From: DATFES01 sp035457725
GTDB taxonomy: Bacteria; Pseudomonadota; Alphaproteobacteria; CACIAM-22H2
Direction: 5' to 3'
Assembly: GCA_035457725.1 (NCBI GenBank)
Contig: DATIBC010000092.1
Location: 1 to 64,000, forward strand
Length of the DNA stretch: 64,000 bases
Shown here: positions 1-8,998 of the stretch, one piece after another
How positions within the stretch are numbered: the stretch's first letter is position 1
Layout: each line of letters begins with the position of its first letter
Position numbers and translations under genes: made by a program
Notes under the pieces: generated by a model
Database searches by the model: none
What the model saw: the letters and a program-made list of their open reading frames with translations, nothing else
What the model was told of the DNA's origin: nothing

Positions 1-1
1 C

Positions 2-742
2 CGCGATCACAGCTTCACGCTCGAGCACTACTGGACCGCATTCGGCGTCGAGGTGACCAATGGCGGCCTGCATCTCGTCGGATCGGCGTGGGATTCGTTC
101 CTGACCACGATCTACATTTCGGCGGTCTCGGCGCCGCTCACCGCGGCGATCGGCTTGCTCACGGCGTACTTGCTGACGCGCCAGCGCTTCGCCGGCCAGC
201 GCAGTTTCGAGTTCGGCACGATGCTTAGCTTCGCCATTCCGGGAACGGTGATCGGCGTCAGCTACATCCTCGCCTTCAACGTGCCGCCGATCGAGCTCAC
301 CGGAACCGGCATCATCCTCATCATCTGCTTTGTCTTCCGCAATATGCCGGTCGGCGTGCGCGCCGGGATCGCGACGCTAAGTCAGATCGACAAGAGTCTC
401 GACGAGGCCTCGCTTACGCTCGGCGCCAAGTCCTCGACGACGGTGCGCAAGGTAGTTCTGCCCCTGCTGCGCCCGGCGATCATCGCGGCGCTAGTTTACA
501 GCTTCGTGCGGGCGATGACGGCGGTGAGCGCGGTGATTTTCCTGGTCACCGCCGAATACAACATGGCGACCGCCTATATCGTCGGACGCGTCGAGAACGG
601 CGAATACGGCCTGTCGATCGCCTATTCATCGGTGCTCATCGTTGTCATGCTGCTCGCCATCACCTTGATCCAGTTCGCGGTCGGCGAGCGCCGGCTCGGT
701 CGCCGCCCGGCGAGCGAGCTCAGCTTCGAGGGGGCCGGATGA
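2..742 (+). CDS. Fe(III)-type ABC transporter permease, 5'-truncated by window edge
   Basis: Inner-membrane permease of a ferric-iron/spermidine-class ABC importer. The reading frame is open to the left edge (first codons RDHSFTLEHY), so only the C-terminal half of what is normally a long two-module permease is present. Visible are several hydrophobic transmembrane stretches and the cytoplasmic EAA loop (EASLTLGAKSS then KVVLPLLRPAI, about residues 135-160 of the visible part), which docks on the ATPase. A GTG at 53 could be read as a start, but the in-frame homologous sequence continues upstream. The stop overlaps the next reading frame, and binding protein and ATPase follow on the same strand, giving a permease-SBP-ATPase operon. 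Confidence 0.9.
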   Translation, partial: RDHSFTLEHYWTAFGVEVTNGGLHLVGSAWDSFLTTIYISAVSAPLTAAIGLLTAYLLTRQRFAGQRSFEFGTMLSFAIPGTVIGVSYILAFNVPPIELTGTGIILIICFVFRNMPVGVRAGIATLSQIDKSLDEASLTLGAKSSTTVRKVVLPLLRPAIIAALVYSFVRAMTAVSAVIFLVTAEYNMATAYIVGRVENGEYGLSIAYSSVLIVVMLLAITLIQFAVGERRLGRRPASELSFEGAG

Positions 743-765
743 CCCCGCATTCAAGGAGAAGATCG

Positions 766-1791
766 ATGCGCATGATCATGATCGCCTTCGCCGCGGCGCT
801 CATCGCCGTCGCGCCCCACGCATCGGCGAAGGCGCAGGGATCGCTCATCGTCTACTGCAGCGTGCTGATCGACTGGTGCAACTTGATGTCGGCCGAGTTC
901 GAGCGCGCAACACGCGTCAAGGTTACGATCAACCAGAAAGGTTCGGGCGAAATGTTTGCGCAGATTCGCGCCGAGGCCGCGAACCCGAAAGGCGACATCT
1001 GGTGGGGCGGCACCGGCGATCCGCATCTCCAAGCGGCGGCGTTGGGTCTCAGCGACGATTATATCTCGCCGGCGCTCGATCAACTCCATCCGTGGGCGCA
1101 GCGGCAGGCCCAGCAATCGGGATATCGCACGGTTGGCATCTATGCCGGCGCGCTCGGTTTCGCCTACAACACCGAGCAACTTGAGCGCAAGAAGCTGGCC
1201 GCCCCGCGTTGCTGGAGCGACGTTGTTAAGCCCGAGTACAAGGGCGAGGTGCAGATGTCGAACCCCGCGTCCTCCGGCACGGCGTATACCGCGGTCGCCA
1301 CGCTGGTCCAGGTGATGGGCGAGGACCCGGCCTTCGAGTACCTCAAAAAGCTGCACGTCAACATCAACCAGTACACGCGCTCCGGCCCCGCCCCGGCGCG
1401 CAACGCGGCGCGCGGCGAAACGGCGGTCGGAATCATGTTCCTTCATGATGCGGTGGCCGAAGCGATCGCCGGATTTCCGGTGAAGGTCGCAGCACCCTGC
1501 GAGGGCACTGGTTACGAGATCGGCTCGATGAGCATCATCAAGGGCGCAAGGAACCTCGGGAACGCAAAAAAATGGTATGAGTTGGCGCTATCGCCGCAAG
1601 GACAGAACACGGGCGCCCGCGCCAAGTCCTATCAGGTGCCGTCGAACAGGAACGCGACGATTCCTCCGGAGGCGCCCAAGCTCGATGAGATCAAGCTGAT
1701 CGACTATGCGTTCGCTAAATACGGCTCGTCGAGCGAGCGCAAACGCCTGATCGACCGCTGGGAAAAAGAAATCGGCAGCTTGCCGAAGTAG
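766..1791 (+). CDS. Fe(III)-type ABC transporter substrate-binding protein
   Basis: Periplasmic extracellular solute-binding protein of the FbpA/AfuA class, capturing ferric iron or a small oxyanion for the neighbouring permease and ATPase. The N-terminus from the ATG at 766 is a clean signal peptide (MRMIMIAFAAALIAVAPHAS). AAGGAG lies 7 nt upstream, so I prefer this start to the ATG at 739, which overlaps the permease stop but adds a charged prefix before the signal peptide. Family hallmarks are YCSVLIDWCNLMSAEFE after the cleavage region and GDIWWGGTGDPHLQAA. Mature length (about 315 residues) is normal for the family. Substrate is inferred from family only; putrescine/phosphonate relatives look similar. 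Confidence 0.88.
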   Translation: MRMIMIAFAAALIAVAPHASAKAQGSLIVYCSVLIDWCNLMSAEFERATRVKVTINQKGSGEMFAQIRAEAANPKGDIWWGGTGDPHLQAAALGLSDDYISPALDQLHPWAQRQAQQSGYRTVGIYAGALGFAYNTEQLERKKLAAPRCWSDVVKPEYKGEVQMSNPASSGTAYTAVATLVQVMGEDPAFEYLKKLHVNINQYTRSGPAPARNAARGETAVGIMFLHDAVAEAIAGFPVKVAAPCEGTGYEIGSMSIIKGARNLGNAKKWYELALSPQGQNTGARAKSYQVPSNRNATIPPEAPKLDEIKLIDYAFAKYGSSSERKRLIDRWEKEIGSLPK

Positions 1792-1810
1792 GCTGGGAGT
1801 TATCGCGACG

Positions 1811-2884
1811 ATGGCAAGCCCGGGCCCGGCATCGGTCGAATTTCGCAACGTCACGAAGCGCTACGGCGCGGTGACGGCGGTCGACAGCGTTACCTTCACC
1901 ATTGAGCCGGGAGCGCTGGTCACGCTGCTGGGACCGTCGGGATGCGGCAAGACGACGACGCTTCGTCTGATCGCCGGCCTGGAGATGGCGAGCGAAGGCC
2001 AGATCCTGATCGGCGGGCGCGACGTCACGCGGCTGTCGGCCTCGGAACGTGACGTGTCGATGGTGTTTCAATCCTACGCGCTGTTCCCGCACATGACCGT
2101 GCTGGAAAACGTCGCCTATGGACCGTCGGTCAGCGGGGCGTCGAAAGCCGAGGCGCAGGCGATGGCGCGCGACAAGCTTGGCCTTGTCGGGCTCAAGGGC
2201 TACGACGACCGGTTGCCCTCGGAACTTTCGGGCGGGCAGCAGCAACGCGTCGCGGTGGCGCGGGCGCTGGTCCTCGAGCCGCAGGTCCTGCTGTTCGACG
2301 AGCCGCTATCCAATCTCGACGCCAAACTGCGGCGCAAGGTGCGCGAGGATATCCGCGATCTGCAGCGCTCGCTGAACCTCACGGTCGCGTACGTCACACA
2401 CGACCAGCAGGAAGCGCTCGCCGTTTCCGACCGCATCATCGTCATGTCGAACGCGGCGATCGCGCAAACCGGCGTGCCGCGCGACCTGTACGAGGCGCCG
2501 GCCGATCTGTTTGTCGCCGACTTCATCGGCGACGCGAATCTGGTCAAGGCGGAGCTCGGCCGCTCCGCAAATCACCGAGCTCCCGTACGGATTGGCGAAG
2601 CGATTGTCGAGCTACCGCATCGTGGCGTTCCGGCCGGCGAAGTGACGGTGGCGATCCGGCCGGAATCCCTGCTTATTTCCGTCGAGCAGCCCAACGAGCC
2701 GGCGATCTCCGGAACCGTCGCCAAAGCTGCTTATCTCGGGACGCACATGGAGTACACCATCCAGACCGCCTTTGGCGATCTGTTTGTCGTCGACCGCGCG
2801 GTGATGCGTCCGCTGGCGATAAATGCGTCCGTCTGGCTGCGCCTCGCCGACCATGGCGTCACGGTCGTGCCGCCGAACGGGTGA
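1811..2884 (+). CDS. Fe(III)/spermidine-class ABC transporter ATP-binding protein
   Basis: Cytoplasmic ATPase energising the importer encoded just upstream (19-nt gap). Walker A is GPSGCGKT at residues 41-48, the Q-loop is VFQSYALFP near 85-93, the signature is LSGGQQQR at 139-146, Walker B is LLFDEP near 160-165, and the switch histidine is in VTHDQQEA. The last 100 or so residues form a TOBE-type domain (for example VTVAIRPESLL), as in FbpC/PotA. At 357 aa the length is typical. The 3' end is 15 bp from the convergent Na/phosphate symporter gene. Confidence 0.93.
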   Translation: MASPGPASVEFRNVTKRYGAVTAVDSVTFTIEPGALVTLLGPSGCGKTTTLRLIAGLEMASEGQILIGGRDVTRLSASERDVSMVFQSYALFPHMTVLENVAYGPSVSGASKAEAQAMARDKLGLVGLKGYDDRLPSELSGGQQQRVAVARALVLEPQVLLFDEPLSNLDAKLRRKVREDIRDLQRSLNLTVAYVTHDQQEALAVSDRIIVMSNAAIAQTGVPRDLYEAPADLFVADFIGDANLVKAELGRSANHRAPVRIGEAIVELPHRGVPAGEVTVAIRPESLLISVEQPNEPAISGTVAKAAYLGTHMEYTIQTAFGDLFVVDRAVMRPLAINASVWLRLADHGVTVVPPNG

Positions 2885-2899
2885 CCGGAACGCGAAGGT

Positions 2900-4555
2900 T
2901 CAAGCGCCGACTTGGCGCAGGCGGCTCTGCCGCAGTTCTCCCGCCTGCTCGAGGATCGGATAGGCGACCGACGTCAGGTGCGAGTTGATCCGCTTCAAGT
3001 CGCGGAGAATGTCGAGATGGAGCGAGCTGGTCTCGATGCTTTCGGCGCGGCCGCTGCGCAAGCGGTCGAGATGACGCTCGGCGAGTTGCCGCTCGCGTTC
3101 GCGAAAATTCACTTTCTCCGACAGCAACTGGCGCGCCATCTTGACATCAGCGGCGATGAACACGGCCATCGCCAGCTTGAGATTCTCCAGCACCTGCCCA
3201 TGCAGCGCGGCGATCTCGCGCATCCCCTCGTCGGAGAATTTCAGCCGGTTCTTGATCTTCTTGACGGCGAGCTCCATCAGGTTCTTGTCGATGATGTCGC
3301 CGACATGCTCGAGATTGGTGGTGAACGCGATGATCTCCATGCAGCGCCGGCTGTCGACATCGCCAAGCGATTCGCGGCTCACCTGCGTCAGGTAGAGCTT
3401 GATCGCCTCGTGCAGCTTATCGATTACGTCGTCGGCGCGGCTGATCTGCTCGGCGAGTTTGCGGTCATCCGACTCGAGGACTTTGAGCGTGTCCCGCAGC
3501 ATCGTCTCCAACGTGTCCCCCATGCGCAGCGTCTCGCGGGCGGCGGCGGCGATGGCGAGCGACGGCGACTCGATCGCTCCGGGATCGAGATAGCGCGGCT
3601 GCGCGGGGTCTTCGTCCTTGGGCCGCGCCGGAAGCGCCCGCTCAAGCGCTTTTGCGACCAGGCCGACCAGCGGCAGGAAGGCGACCGCGAGCGCCAGATT
3701 GAAGGCGGTGTGAAAGTTCGCCGCCTGCCTACCGACATCGGTCGAAAGCAGCGCCAGCGCCGGCTGAACTATATCCAGCAACGGCAGCGCCACTAGGCAG
3801 CCGACGACGCGAAACCCCATGTTGCCCATAGTCACGCGACGCGCCGCGATATCGCCCCGCCACGTCGCCAGCAGCGCCGGCACACCGCCGCCGAGATTGG
3901 CGCCCAGGATCAGCACCAGCGCTAATTTCGACGTCAGTAAGCCGACACCGGCCAGCGATATAACCAGTAGGACGATCGCCAGGCTGGAGTGAGCGACCCA
4001 GGTCAAACCGGCGGCGACGAATAGCGCCAGCAAGGGTTCGCGCTCGACCCCCACCAGGATCTCCTGTATCACGCCGGATTCGCGCACCGGCGCCGAGGCG
4101 GCGACAATCAGCCGCAATGCGAGCAACATGAGCCCGACGCCGATGACCGCGCGGCCGAGGTCGCGTCGGCGCGTCGCGCCGCCAACTGAAAACGCCGCCA
4201 CGCCGGCCAGGATCAAAAGCGGCGAAACGATGCCGAGGTCAAAGGATAGCACCTGCGCCACGAGCGAGGTGCCGACATCAGCGCCGAGCATCACCGCGAG
4301 CGCCGGCGCCGTCGCCATCAAGCCGCGCTCTGCGAATGACGCGGTGATCAAAGCGGTTGCGGTGCTGCTCTGCAACATCGCGGTCACGCCAAGCCCAATA
4401 CCGAAGGCCGAAAGCCTCCGCCGCAAGCCGACGCCGACAAAATGCCGCAAGTCGCCGCCATAAGCGCGCAAGACGCCGGTGCGGACCATGCGCAGGCCCC
4501 ACAGCAACAGCGCGACGCCGCCTAGAAGATGGATCAGTACCGCCGTGGCAGAGAT
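2900..4555 (-). CDS. Na+/phosphate symporter with PhoU-like C-terminal domain
   Basis: Inner-membrane NptA/PNaS-type sodium:phosphate cotransporter. The two inverted Na_Pi_cotrans repeats carry the signatures LQSSTATALITASF and AHSSLAIVLL. Several hydrophobic helices follow, then a cytoplasmic helical PhoU-like region (about the last 200 residues, with LEHVGDIIDKNLMELA). The start is a problem. The first conventional start codon in frame is a TTG at 4507, but family-like sequence (SATAVLIHLLGGVALL) continues 16 codons further upstream to an ATC at 4555, 9 nt downstream of a GGAG. No ATG or GTG exists in frame above it. I give the longer model; the conservative one is 2900-4507. Confidence 0.85.
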   Translation of the reverse strand: MSATAVLIHLLGGVALLLWGLRMVRTGVLRAYGGDLRHFVGVGLRRRLSAFGIGLGVTAMLQSSTATALITASFAERGLMATAPALAVMLGADVGTSLVAQVLSFDLGIVSPLLILAGVAAFSVGGATRRRDLGRAVIGVGLMLLALRLIVAASAPVRESGVIQEILVGVEREPLLALFVAAGLTWVAHSSLAIVLLVISLAGVGLLTSKLALVLILGANLGGGVPALLATWRGDIAARRVTMGNMGFRVVGCLVALPLLDIVQPALALLSTDVGRQAANFHTAFNLALAVAFLPLVGLVAKALERALPARPKDEDPAQPRYLDPGAIESPSLAIAAAARETLRMGDTLETMLRDTLKVLESDDRKLAEQISRADDVIDKLHEAIKLYLTQVSRESLGDVDSRRCMEIIAFTTNLEHVGDIIDKNLMELAVKKIKNRLKFSDEGMREIAALHGQVLENLKLAMAVFIAADVKMARQLLSEKVNFRERERQLAERHLDRLRSGRAESIETSSLHLDILRDLKRINSHLTSVAYPILEQAGELRQSRLRQVGA

Positions 4556-4892
4556 AGCCGATCGCTCCGCAAGCTGGCCCTTTGCACTTGCGCGCCGATG
4601 GGCAGGCAGGGCCGATATCCAAAGTCCGATTACGGGATGTAATAAATCCGTAACGGAATCAATTCGCGAATGATGGACCTACCCGCCGGGAATTCAAGGT
4701 AAATCTTGGCCAAGCCGAGCGGAGGCAGGCGTCACGTGCCAAAGTGCAAGCGGCATCGGTCGCCCACCGAGGTTGTTGGCAAACTGATGACGTTCTGAAG
4801 CGTGAGCCCCTGTTGTCGCTGAGCGCCGCCAATGGAGCAAACGTGGATGTCTTTGCGGTAGCTGGCGTGACTTTGGGTAGGCTCCGGCCACT
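4556..4892. other. Non-coding gap upstream of the symporter
   Basis: About 340 bp between two minus-strand genes. It holds the AT-rich inverted repeat at 4630-4653. Beyond that I see no credible gene, RNA or terminator; open frames here are short, with no ribosome-binding site or recognisable protein. Confidence 0.4.
4630..4653. promoter_or_regulatory. Inverted repeat upstream of the Na/phosphate symporter
   Basis: TTACGG, then 12 bp of AT-rich spacer, then CCGTAA: perfect 6-bp arms in a locally AT-rich patch upstream of the symporter gene and within its likely promoter. It could be an operator. It does not match the Pho-box direct-repeat layout, so no regulator is proposed. Confidence 0.3.
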
Positions 4893-5897
4893 TCACTCGA
4901 CCACCACCTCGGCGCGGGCAAGCAGGGATTCCGGGACCGCGAGCCCGAGCGCCCTGGCAACCTTGAGGTTTATGGCAAGTTCGAAGTCGGCTGGTTGCTC
5001 AATGGGTAAATCGCCCGGTTTGGCGCCCTTGAGTATGCGCGCAACAAAGCTCGCCACACGCCTTCGCACCTCGATCGGAATGGGGCCATAGGACATCAGC
5101 CCTTCACGAATGTCTGTCGCATACTCCATATAACTTGCGCGGCCTACGTATAGCCGATTTGGATACATAGTTGGCAGCCGCATTGCGGCGGCCAGGCCAG
5201 CGACTCGCGTATTCAGCCCGAATATCGTGCGGTCCGGCAGAACCATGATCGCGCCGCAACCGGATTGACGCGCCATGGCGAACGCCAATTCAAGGTCCGC
5301 CATGCGTCGAACGGGAAGAAGTTCGCTGGCCAAGCCGGCCCGGCTAGTCGCTGCGATGACTGCCTTTCGCTCGGACTCCGTCCCTTGGTCGTCAGGATTC
5401 GTCAGTATGCCGACCCGAACCAGCCCGGCGATGAGCTCCTTGAGCAACTCGACGCGCTTGCTGACCAATTCCTCGGTTGGCAGCGCAACCCCCGTTATGT
5501 TGCTGCCGGACTGCGCGAGGCTTTTCACCAATCCGTGGGCGACCGGATCGACGTCGGCGACCATGACAATTGGTATGGTGCCGGTCGCACTCTTGGCGAT
5601 CTTGATCGTCCGATCGCCCTGAACCACGATTACGGCCACCGGTCGCTTACCCAGCTCAGCCGCGAACTCGTCATGACCGGTCGCAAAGGCCGCTTCAGCT
5701 CTAAAGTCCCGGCCTTCAAACAAGCCGAGGTCTGAAAGGAGTGGTGCGACGTTCGACGTAAAATCGTACCCCCCGATGAAGTCGCCGCCCAGTATCGCGA
5801 CGTGCGGCAAGGCTCGCTGGTTCACCGTCTGGGCTCGTATCGAATACGGCCACACGACCACACCGCCCAACGCTGCCAGCAAATCGCGTCGCTTCAT
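4893..5897 (-). CDS. Orphan ABC transporter substrate-binding protein (ABC_sub_bind/TrpX type)
   Basis: Exported binding protein of the ABC_sub_bind family, common in many copies in soil alphaproteobacteria. The N-terminus MKRRDLLAALGGVVVWP has an RR pair followed by a hydrophobic stretch and a SIRAQ cleavage site, suggesting Tat or Sec export. Two Rossmann-like lobes follow, with family features such as PHVAILGG, the ATGTIPIVMVADVDPVAHGLVKS region and GVALPTEELVSKRVELLKEL. The ATG at 5897 has a GGGGGG tract just upstream; the GTG one codon earlier is less likely. No permease or ATPase is adjacent, so substrate and partner are unknown. Confidence 0.85.
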   Translation of the reverse strand: MKRRDLLAALGGVVVWPYSIRAQTVNQRALPHVAILGGDFIGGYDFTSNVAPLLSDLGLFEGRDFRAEAAFATGHDEFAAELGKRPVAVIVVQGDRTIKIAKSATGTIPIVMVADVDPVAHGLVKSLAQSGSNITGVALPTEELVSKRVELLKELIAGLVRVGILTNPDDQGTESERKAVIAATSRAGLASELLPVRRMADLELAFAMARQSGCGAIMVLPDRTIFGLNTRVAGLAAAMRLPTMYPNRLYVGRASYMEYATDIREGLMSYGPIPIEVRRRVASFVARILKGAKPGDLPIEQPADFELAINLKVARALGLAVPESLLARAEVVVE

Positions 5898-6093
5898 CAC
5901 TGCCCCCCCGTGGTCGATGGCCCACGGCTAGATGACAACGCGATGTAAGTTTACGACGCACCACATCGCCCAGTCCATAGAAGCGCCCTGGGCGCGCAAT
6001 GTCGTCGCCGTGGATCAAGTCTGTCGATCGCGCCAACCGGCCCTAGAACGATCCCGCTGGTCCGCGCTCGAAATCGGGAGTCGTTATCGAGGC

Positions 6094-6981
6094 TCAAAGC
6101 GCCAGCGATTGGGCGAGCGGGCGTAAATAATCATGGCCCATGCGCGCGTAGGTCAACGGATGCGCCTTAGCGGGGTTCTGCTCGGCCTCGACCACCAGCC
6201 AGCCGCCGTAGCCATGCGCCCTCAGCGCTGCAAGCACCGACGGAAAATCGACCGCGCCGTCGCCCGGAACCGTGAATACCCCGTCGAGCACTGCGGCGAG
6301 AAAACTTGAGTCGTCCGTCCTCGCGCGCTCGAGGACATCGCGCCGAACGTCCTTGCAATGCACGTGGGCGATGCGTGACCCATAGCGGCGCGCCATGGCA
6401 ACCGGATCGCCGCCGGCATATGTCAGATGTCCAGTGTCGAGCAATAGTCCCACCTCGGGGCCGGTGCTCGCCATCAATCGGTCGATCTCCTCTTCGGTTT
6501 CGACGACCGTTCCCATGTGGTGGTGGTAGGCCAAGCGCACGCCGAATTTGAGCGTGTGCGCGGCGACTTCGGTCATACGCTCGCCGAGCCGCTTCCAGTC
6601 GTCGTCCCACAGCCGCGGCCGGTACGACAGCTTGGTGCCGCGCTCGCCATGCACGCTCCCTGTCACCTCGGCGAATACGGTCACCTTGCAGCCGAGCGCG
6701 GCGAGAAGATCGAGATGCGCCTCAATCGCCTCGATTTCTTCTTGCGCCGTCTGCGCGAGGAGCATCGAACCGTACCAGCCCGACACCAGGGCGAGGCCAT
6801 GCCGCTCGAGCAACGGCCGCAGGAGGAGCGCGCGGCGAGGAAACTTGTTGCCGAGTTCCACCCCGTCGTATCCCGCCAGCTTGGCCTCGGCCAGACATGT
6901 CTCGAGCGGGGTGTCACCGCCGAGCTCGGGCATGTCGTCGTTGGTCCACGTCAGCGGATTGATCCCGATGCGCAGGGCCAT
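6094..6981 (-). CDS. iolE: myo-inosose-2 dehydratase
   Basis: Xylose-isomerase-like TIM-barrel enzyme that dehydrates 2-keto-myo-inositol to the trihydroxycyclohexane-dione consumed by IolD. The start MALRIGINPLTWTNDDMPEL is the family N-terminus, followed by the typical GYDGVELGNKFPR. The metal/active-site region includes LAYHHHMGTVVET, LLLDTGHLTYAGGDP and HVHCKDVR. ATG 6981 has GGAGG 8 nt upstream and lies 4 bp past the iolD stop, so the two genes are coupled. Length of 295 aa is normal. An open frame extends further upstream, but that part overlaps iolD and is not family-like. Confidence 0.93.
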   Translation of the reverse strand: MALRIGINPLTWTNDDMPELGGDTPLETCLAEAKLAGYDGVELGNKFPRRALLLRPLLERHGLALVSGWYGSMLLAQTAQEEIEAIEAHLDLLAALGCKVTVFAEVTGSVHGERGTKLSYRPRLWDDDWKRLGERMTEVAAHTLKFGVRLAYHHHMGTVVETEEEIDRLMASTGPEVGLLLDTGHLTYAGGDPVAMARRYGSRIAHVHCKDVRRDVLERARTDDSSFLAAVLDGVFTVPGDGAVDFPSVLAALRAHGYGGWLVVEAEQNPAKAHPLTYARMGHDYLRPLAQSLAL

Positions 6982-6985
6982 CGTG

Positions 6986-8824
6986 TCATCCTCCGAGGCG
7001 TTGCCGGCGCCGGTCCCGCTCATAAGCGCGGCGCGCGCGGCGCTGCGCCCGGCTGCGCGGTGCATCGGTGACCGGCACGTCCCACCAGGCGCCTCCGGCG
7101 TCGGTCGAAACATCGGGGTCGGTGTCTATGACCACGACATACGTCGATTTGGCGCGCGCCGCACGCTCCAGCGCGGCCTCCAGTTCGGCGATATCTTGCG
7201 CTTTCTCGGCCTGCGCGCCCAGAGCGCGTGCGTGCTGCACGAAATCGACGCGCGGCGCGGCGGCGTCGAGAAGGTTGTTGAACGGCACGCCGCCGCTAGC
7301 CTGTTGCAGGCGATTGATGCAACCGAAGCCGCGATTGTCGGCGACGACGACGATCAGCTTGCGATCGAGGGCGATGGAGGTGGCGATCTCCGAATTCATC
7401 ATCAAATAGCTGCCATCGCCGACGAGCACGTAAACTTCGCGCTTGGGTGCCGCCATCTTGGCTCCGAGGCCACCGGCGATCTCGTACCCCATGCACGAAT
7501 ATCCGTATTCGACATGGTATGACCGCGCGTCGGCCGCTCGCCACAGCTTATGGAGCTCGCCCGGCAGGCCGCCGGCGGCGCAGACCATGATGCTGCGCCC
7601 GCCCGCCCTGCGGTTGACTGCTCCCAAAACCTGAGCGTCGCCCGGCAGTGCACGCCCCTTCGGCGGCGCGGTGATGCGGTCGACGGTTCGGTTCCACGCC
7701 GTCATGAGCCGCCTAGCGCGCGCGCTCCAGCCACGCGGTGCACGCCAACGGCCAATTTCGCGATCAAGGTCGGCGAGACCGCGTTCGGCGTCGGCGATCA
7801 GAGGGATCGCGCCGTGTTTGCTGGCGTCGAAGCTTGCGACGTTAAGTCCGATCAAGGTCGTCGCGCCGCTGGCGAATATCGCGCGCGAGCCGGAGGTAAA
7901 ATCCGCCAACCGCGTACCGATCGCCAGTACGACATCGGCCCGCGCTGCAAGCGCGTTTGCCGCGCTCGAGCCGGTCACCCCGATCGCACCGACATTGGCT
8001 GGATGGTCCCATGCGAGACTCCCCTTGCCCGCCTGCGTCTCGGCCACTGGAACGCTGTGCCTCAGCGCAAAGTCGGCCAACGCCGATTCGGCGAGCGAGT
8101 ACTTGACCCCGCCTCCGGCGACAATGAGCGGCCGGCGCGCCGTCTTGAGGAGCGACGCCGCGACCTCCATCTGGCGTCGGTCCGGCCCAGGCCGACGGAG
8201 GCGGTGAACCCGCTCGCGAAAGAACTCGACGGGGTATTCGAAGCTTTCAGCCTGGACGTCCTGCGGCAGCGCCAGCGTGACCGGGCCGCACTCCGCTGGA
8301 TCGGTCAACACGCGCATCGCCTGCGGCAGGCTGGCGAGGAGCTGTTCGGGCCGCGCAATACGATCGAACAGGCGCGACACCGGGCGGAAACAATCGTTCG
8401 CCGACACCGTCGCGTTGGCGAAATCCTCGACCTGCTGCAACACCGGGTCGGGCCGCCGGGACGCGAAGATATCGCCAGGCAACAGAAGCACCGGCAGACG
8501 GTTAACGTGCGCGACCGCGGCGGCGGTGACCATGTTCGTAGCGCCGGGTCCGATCGACGTAGTGCAGGCCATCATTCGACGACGGAACCAGGTCTTGGCG
8601 TAGGCGACGGCGGCATGCGCCATCGCCTGTTCGTTATGCGCCCGATAGGTCGGCAACCGTCGCCGTGCTCCGTGCAACGCCGGCCCCAGCCCGGCGACAT
8701 TGCCGTGGCCGAATATCGCAAACACGCCGCCAAACAACGGCAACGCGCGACCTTCGAGGTCGACGAATTGCGCGCAGAGATATCGGACCAGAGCCTCGGC
8801 CATGGTCAGGCGGATCGTCGGCAT
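6986..8824 (-). CDS. iolD: 3D-(3,5/4)-trihydroxycyclohexane-1,2-dione acylhydrolase
   Basis: Thiamine-diphosphate enzyme that opens the inositol-derived diketone ring to 5-deoxy-glucuronate. The N-terminal domain has the family pattern YRAHNEQAMAHAAVAYAK, whose glutamate activates the cofactor, plus ACTTSIGPGATNMVTAAA. The C-terminal domain carries the ThDP/Mg motif VGDGSYLMMNSEI. Start ATG 8824 (MPTIRLTMAEALVRYLC) has a GGAGG about 10 nt upstream. This gives 612 aa, the usual size. The frame stays open far upstream, but that part is antisense to iolG. Diverges from iolG across 174 bp. Confidence 0.94.
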   Translation of the reverse strand: MPTIRLTMAEALVRYLCAQFVDLEGRALPLFGGVFAIFGHGNVAGLGPALHGARRRLPTYRAHNEQAMAHAAVAYAKTWFRRRMMACTTSIGPGATNMVTAAAVAHVNRLPVLLLPGDIFASRRPDPVLQQVEDFANATVSANDCFRPVSRLFDRIARPEQLLASLPQAMRVLTDPAECGPVTLALPQDVQAESFEYPVEFFRERVHRLRRPGPDRRQMEVAASLLKTARRPLIVAGGGVKYSLAESALADFALRHSVPVAETQAGKGSLAWDHPANVGAIGVTGSSAANALAARADVVLAIGTRLADFTSGSRAIFASGATTLIGLNVASFDASKHGAIPLIADAERGLADLDREIGRWRAPRGWSARARRLMTAWNRTVDRITAPPKGRALPGDAQVLGAVNRRAGGRSIMVCAAGGLPGELHKLWRAADARSYHVEYGYSCMGYEIAGGLGAKMAAPKREVYVLVGDGSYLMMNSEIATSIALDRKLIVVVADNRGFGCINRLQQASGGVPFNNLLDAAAPRVDFVQHARALGAQAEKAQDIAELEAALERAARAKSTYVVVIDTDPDVSTDAGGAWWDVPVTDAPRSRAQRRARRAYERDRRRQRLGG

Positions 8825-8998
8825 TCCGCGTCGTCCTCCCGGGTCGGCGCGCGAGCGCGCGTCGCTCGCACAACCTTGCCGACAACCACGCCGCCAATCA
8901 ATACCAGTTGACGTGTGCGGCAACTTTCCGGATTCATTTGCGCCGCAACGATCCAAAAGCCGGCGGCGGAAATCGCGCCGGCACCTCCCGAGGAACCG
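8825..8998. promoter_or_regulatory. Divergent promoter region between iolD and iolG
   Basis: 174-bp non-coding gap between head-to-head inositol genes, so it must carry promoters in both directions. A possible -35 TTGACG lies at 8908-8913 facing iolG, with a weak GATTCA at 8931-8936 after 17 bp. A GCGCGC-GA-GCGCGC repeat lies near 8849-8862. No known IolR operator is recognised. Confidence 0.35.

Noticed and set aside
7550..8911. 453-codon plus-strand frame opposite iolD
   Set aside because: Shadow frame; the minus strand carries the ThDP enzyme.
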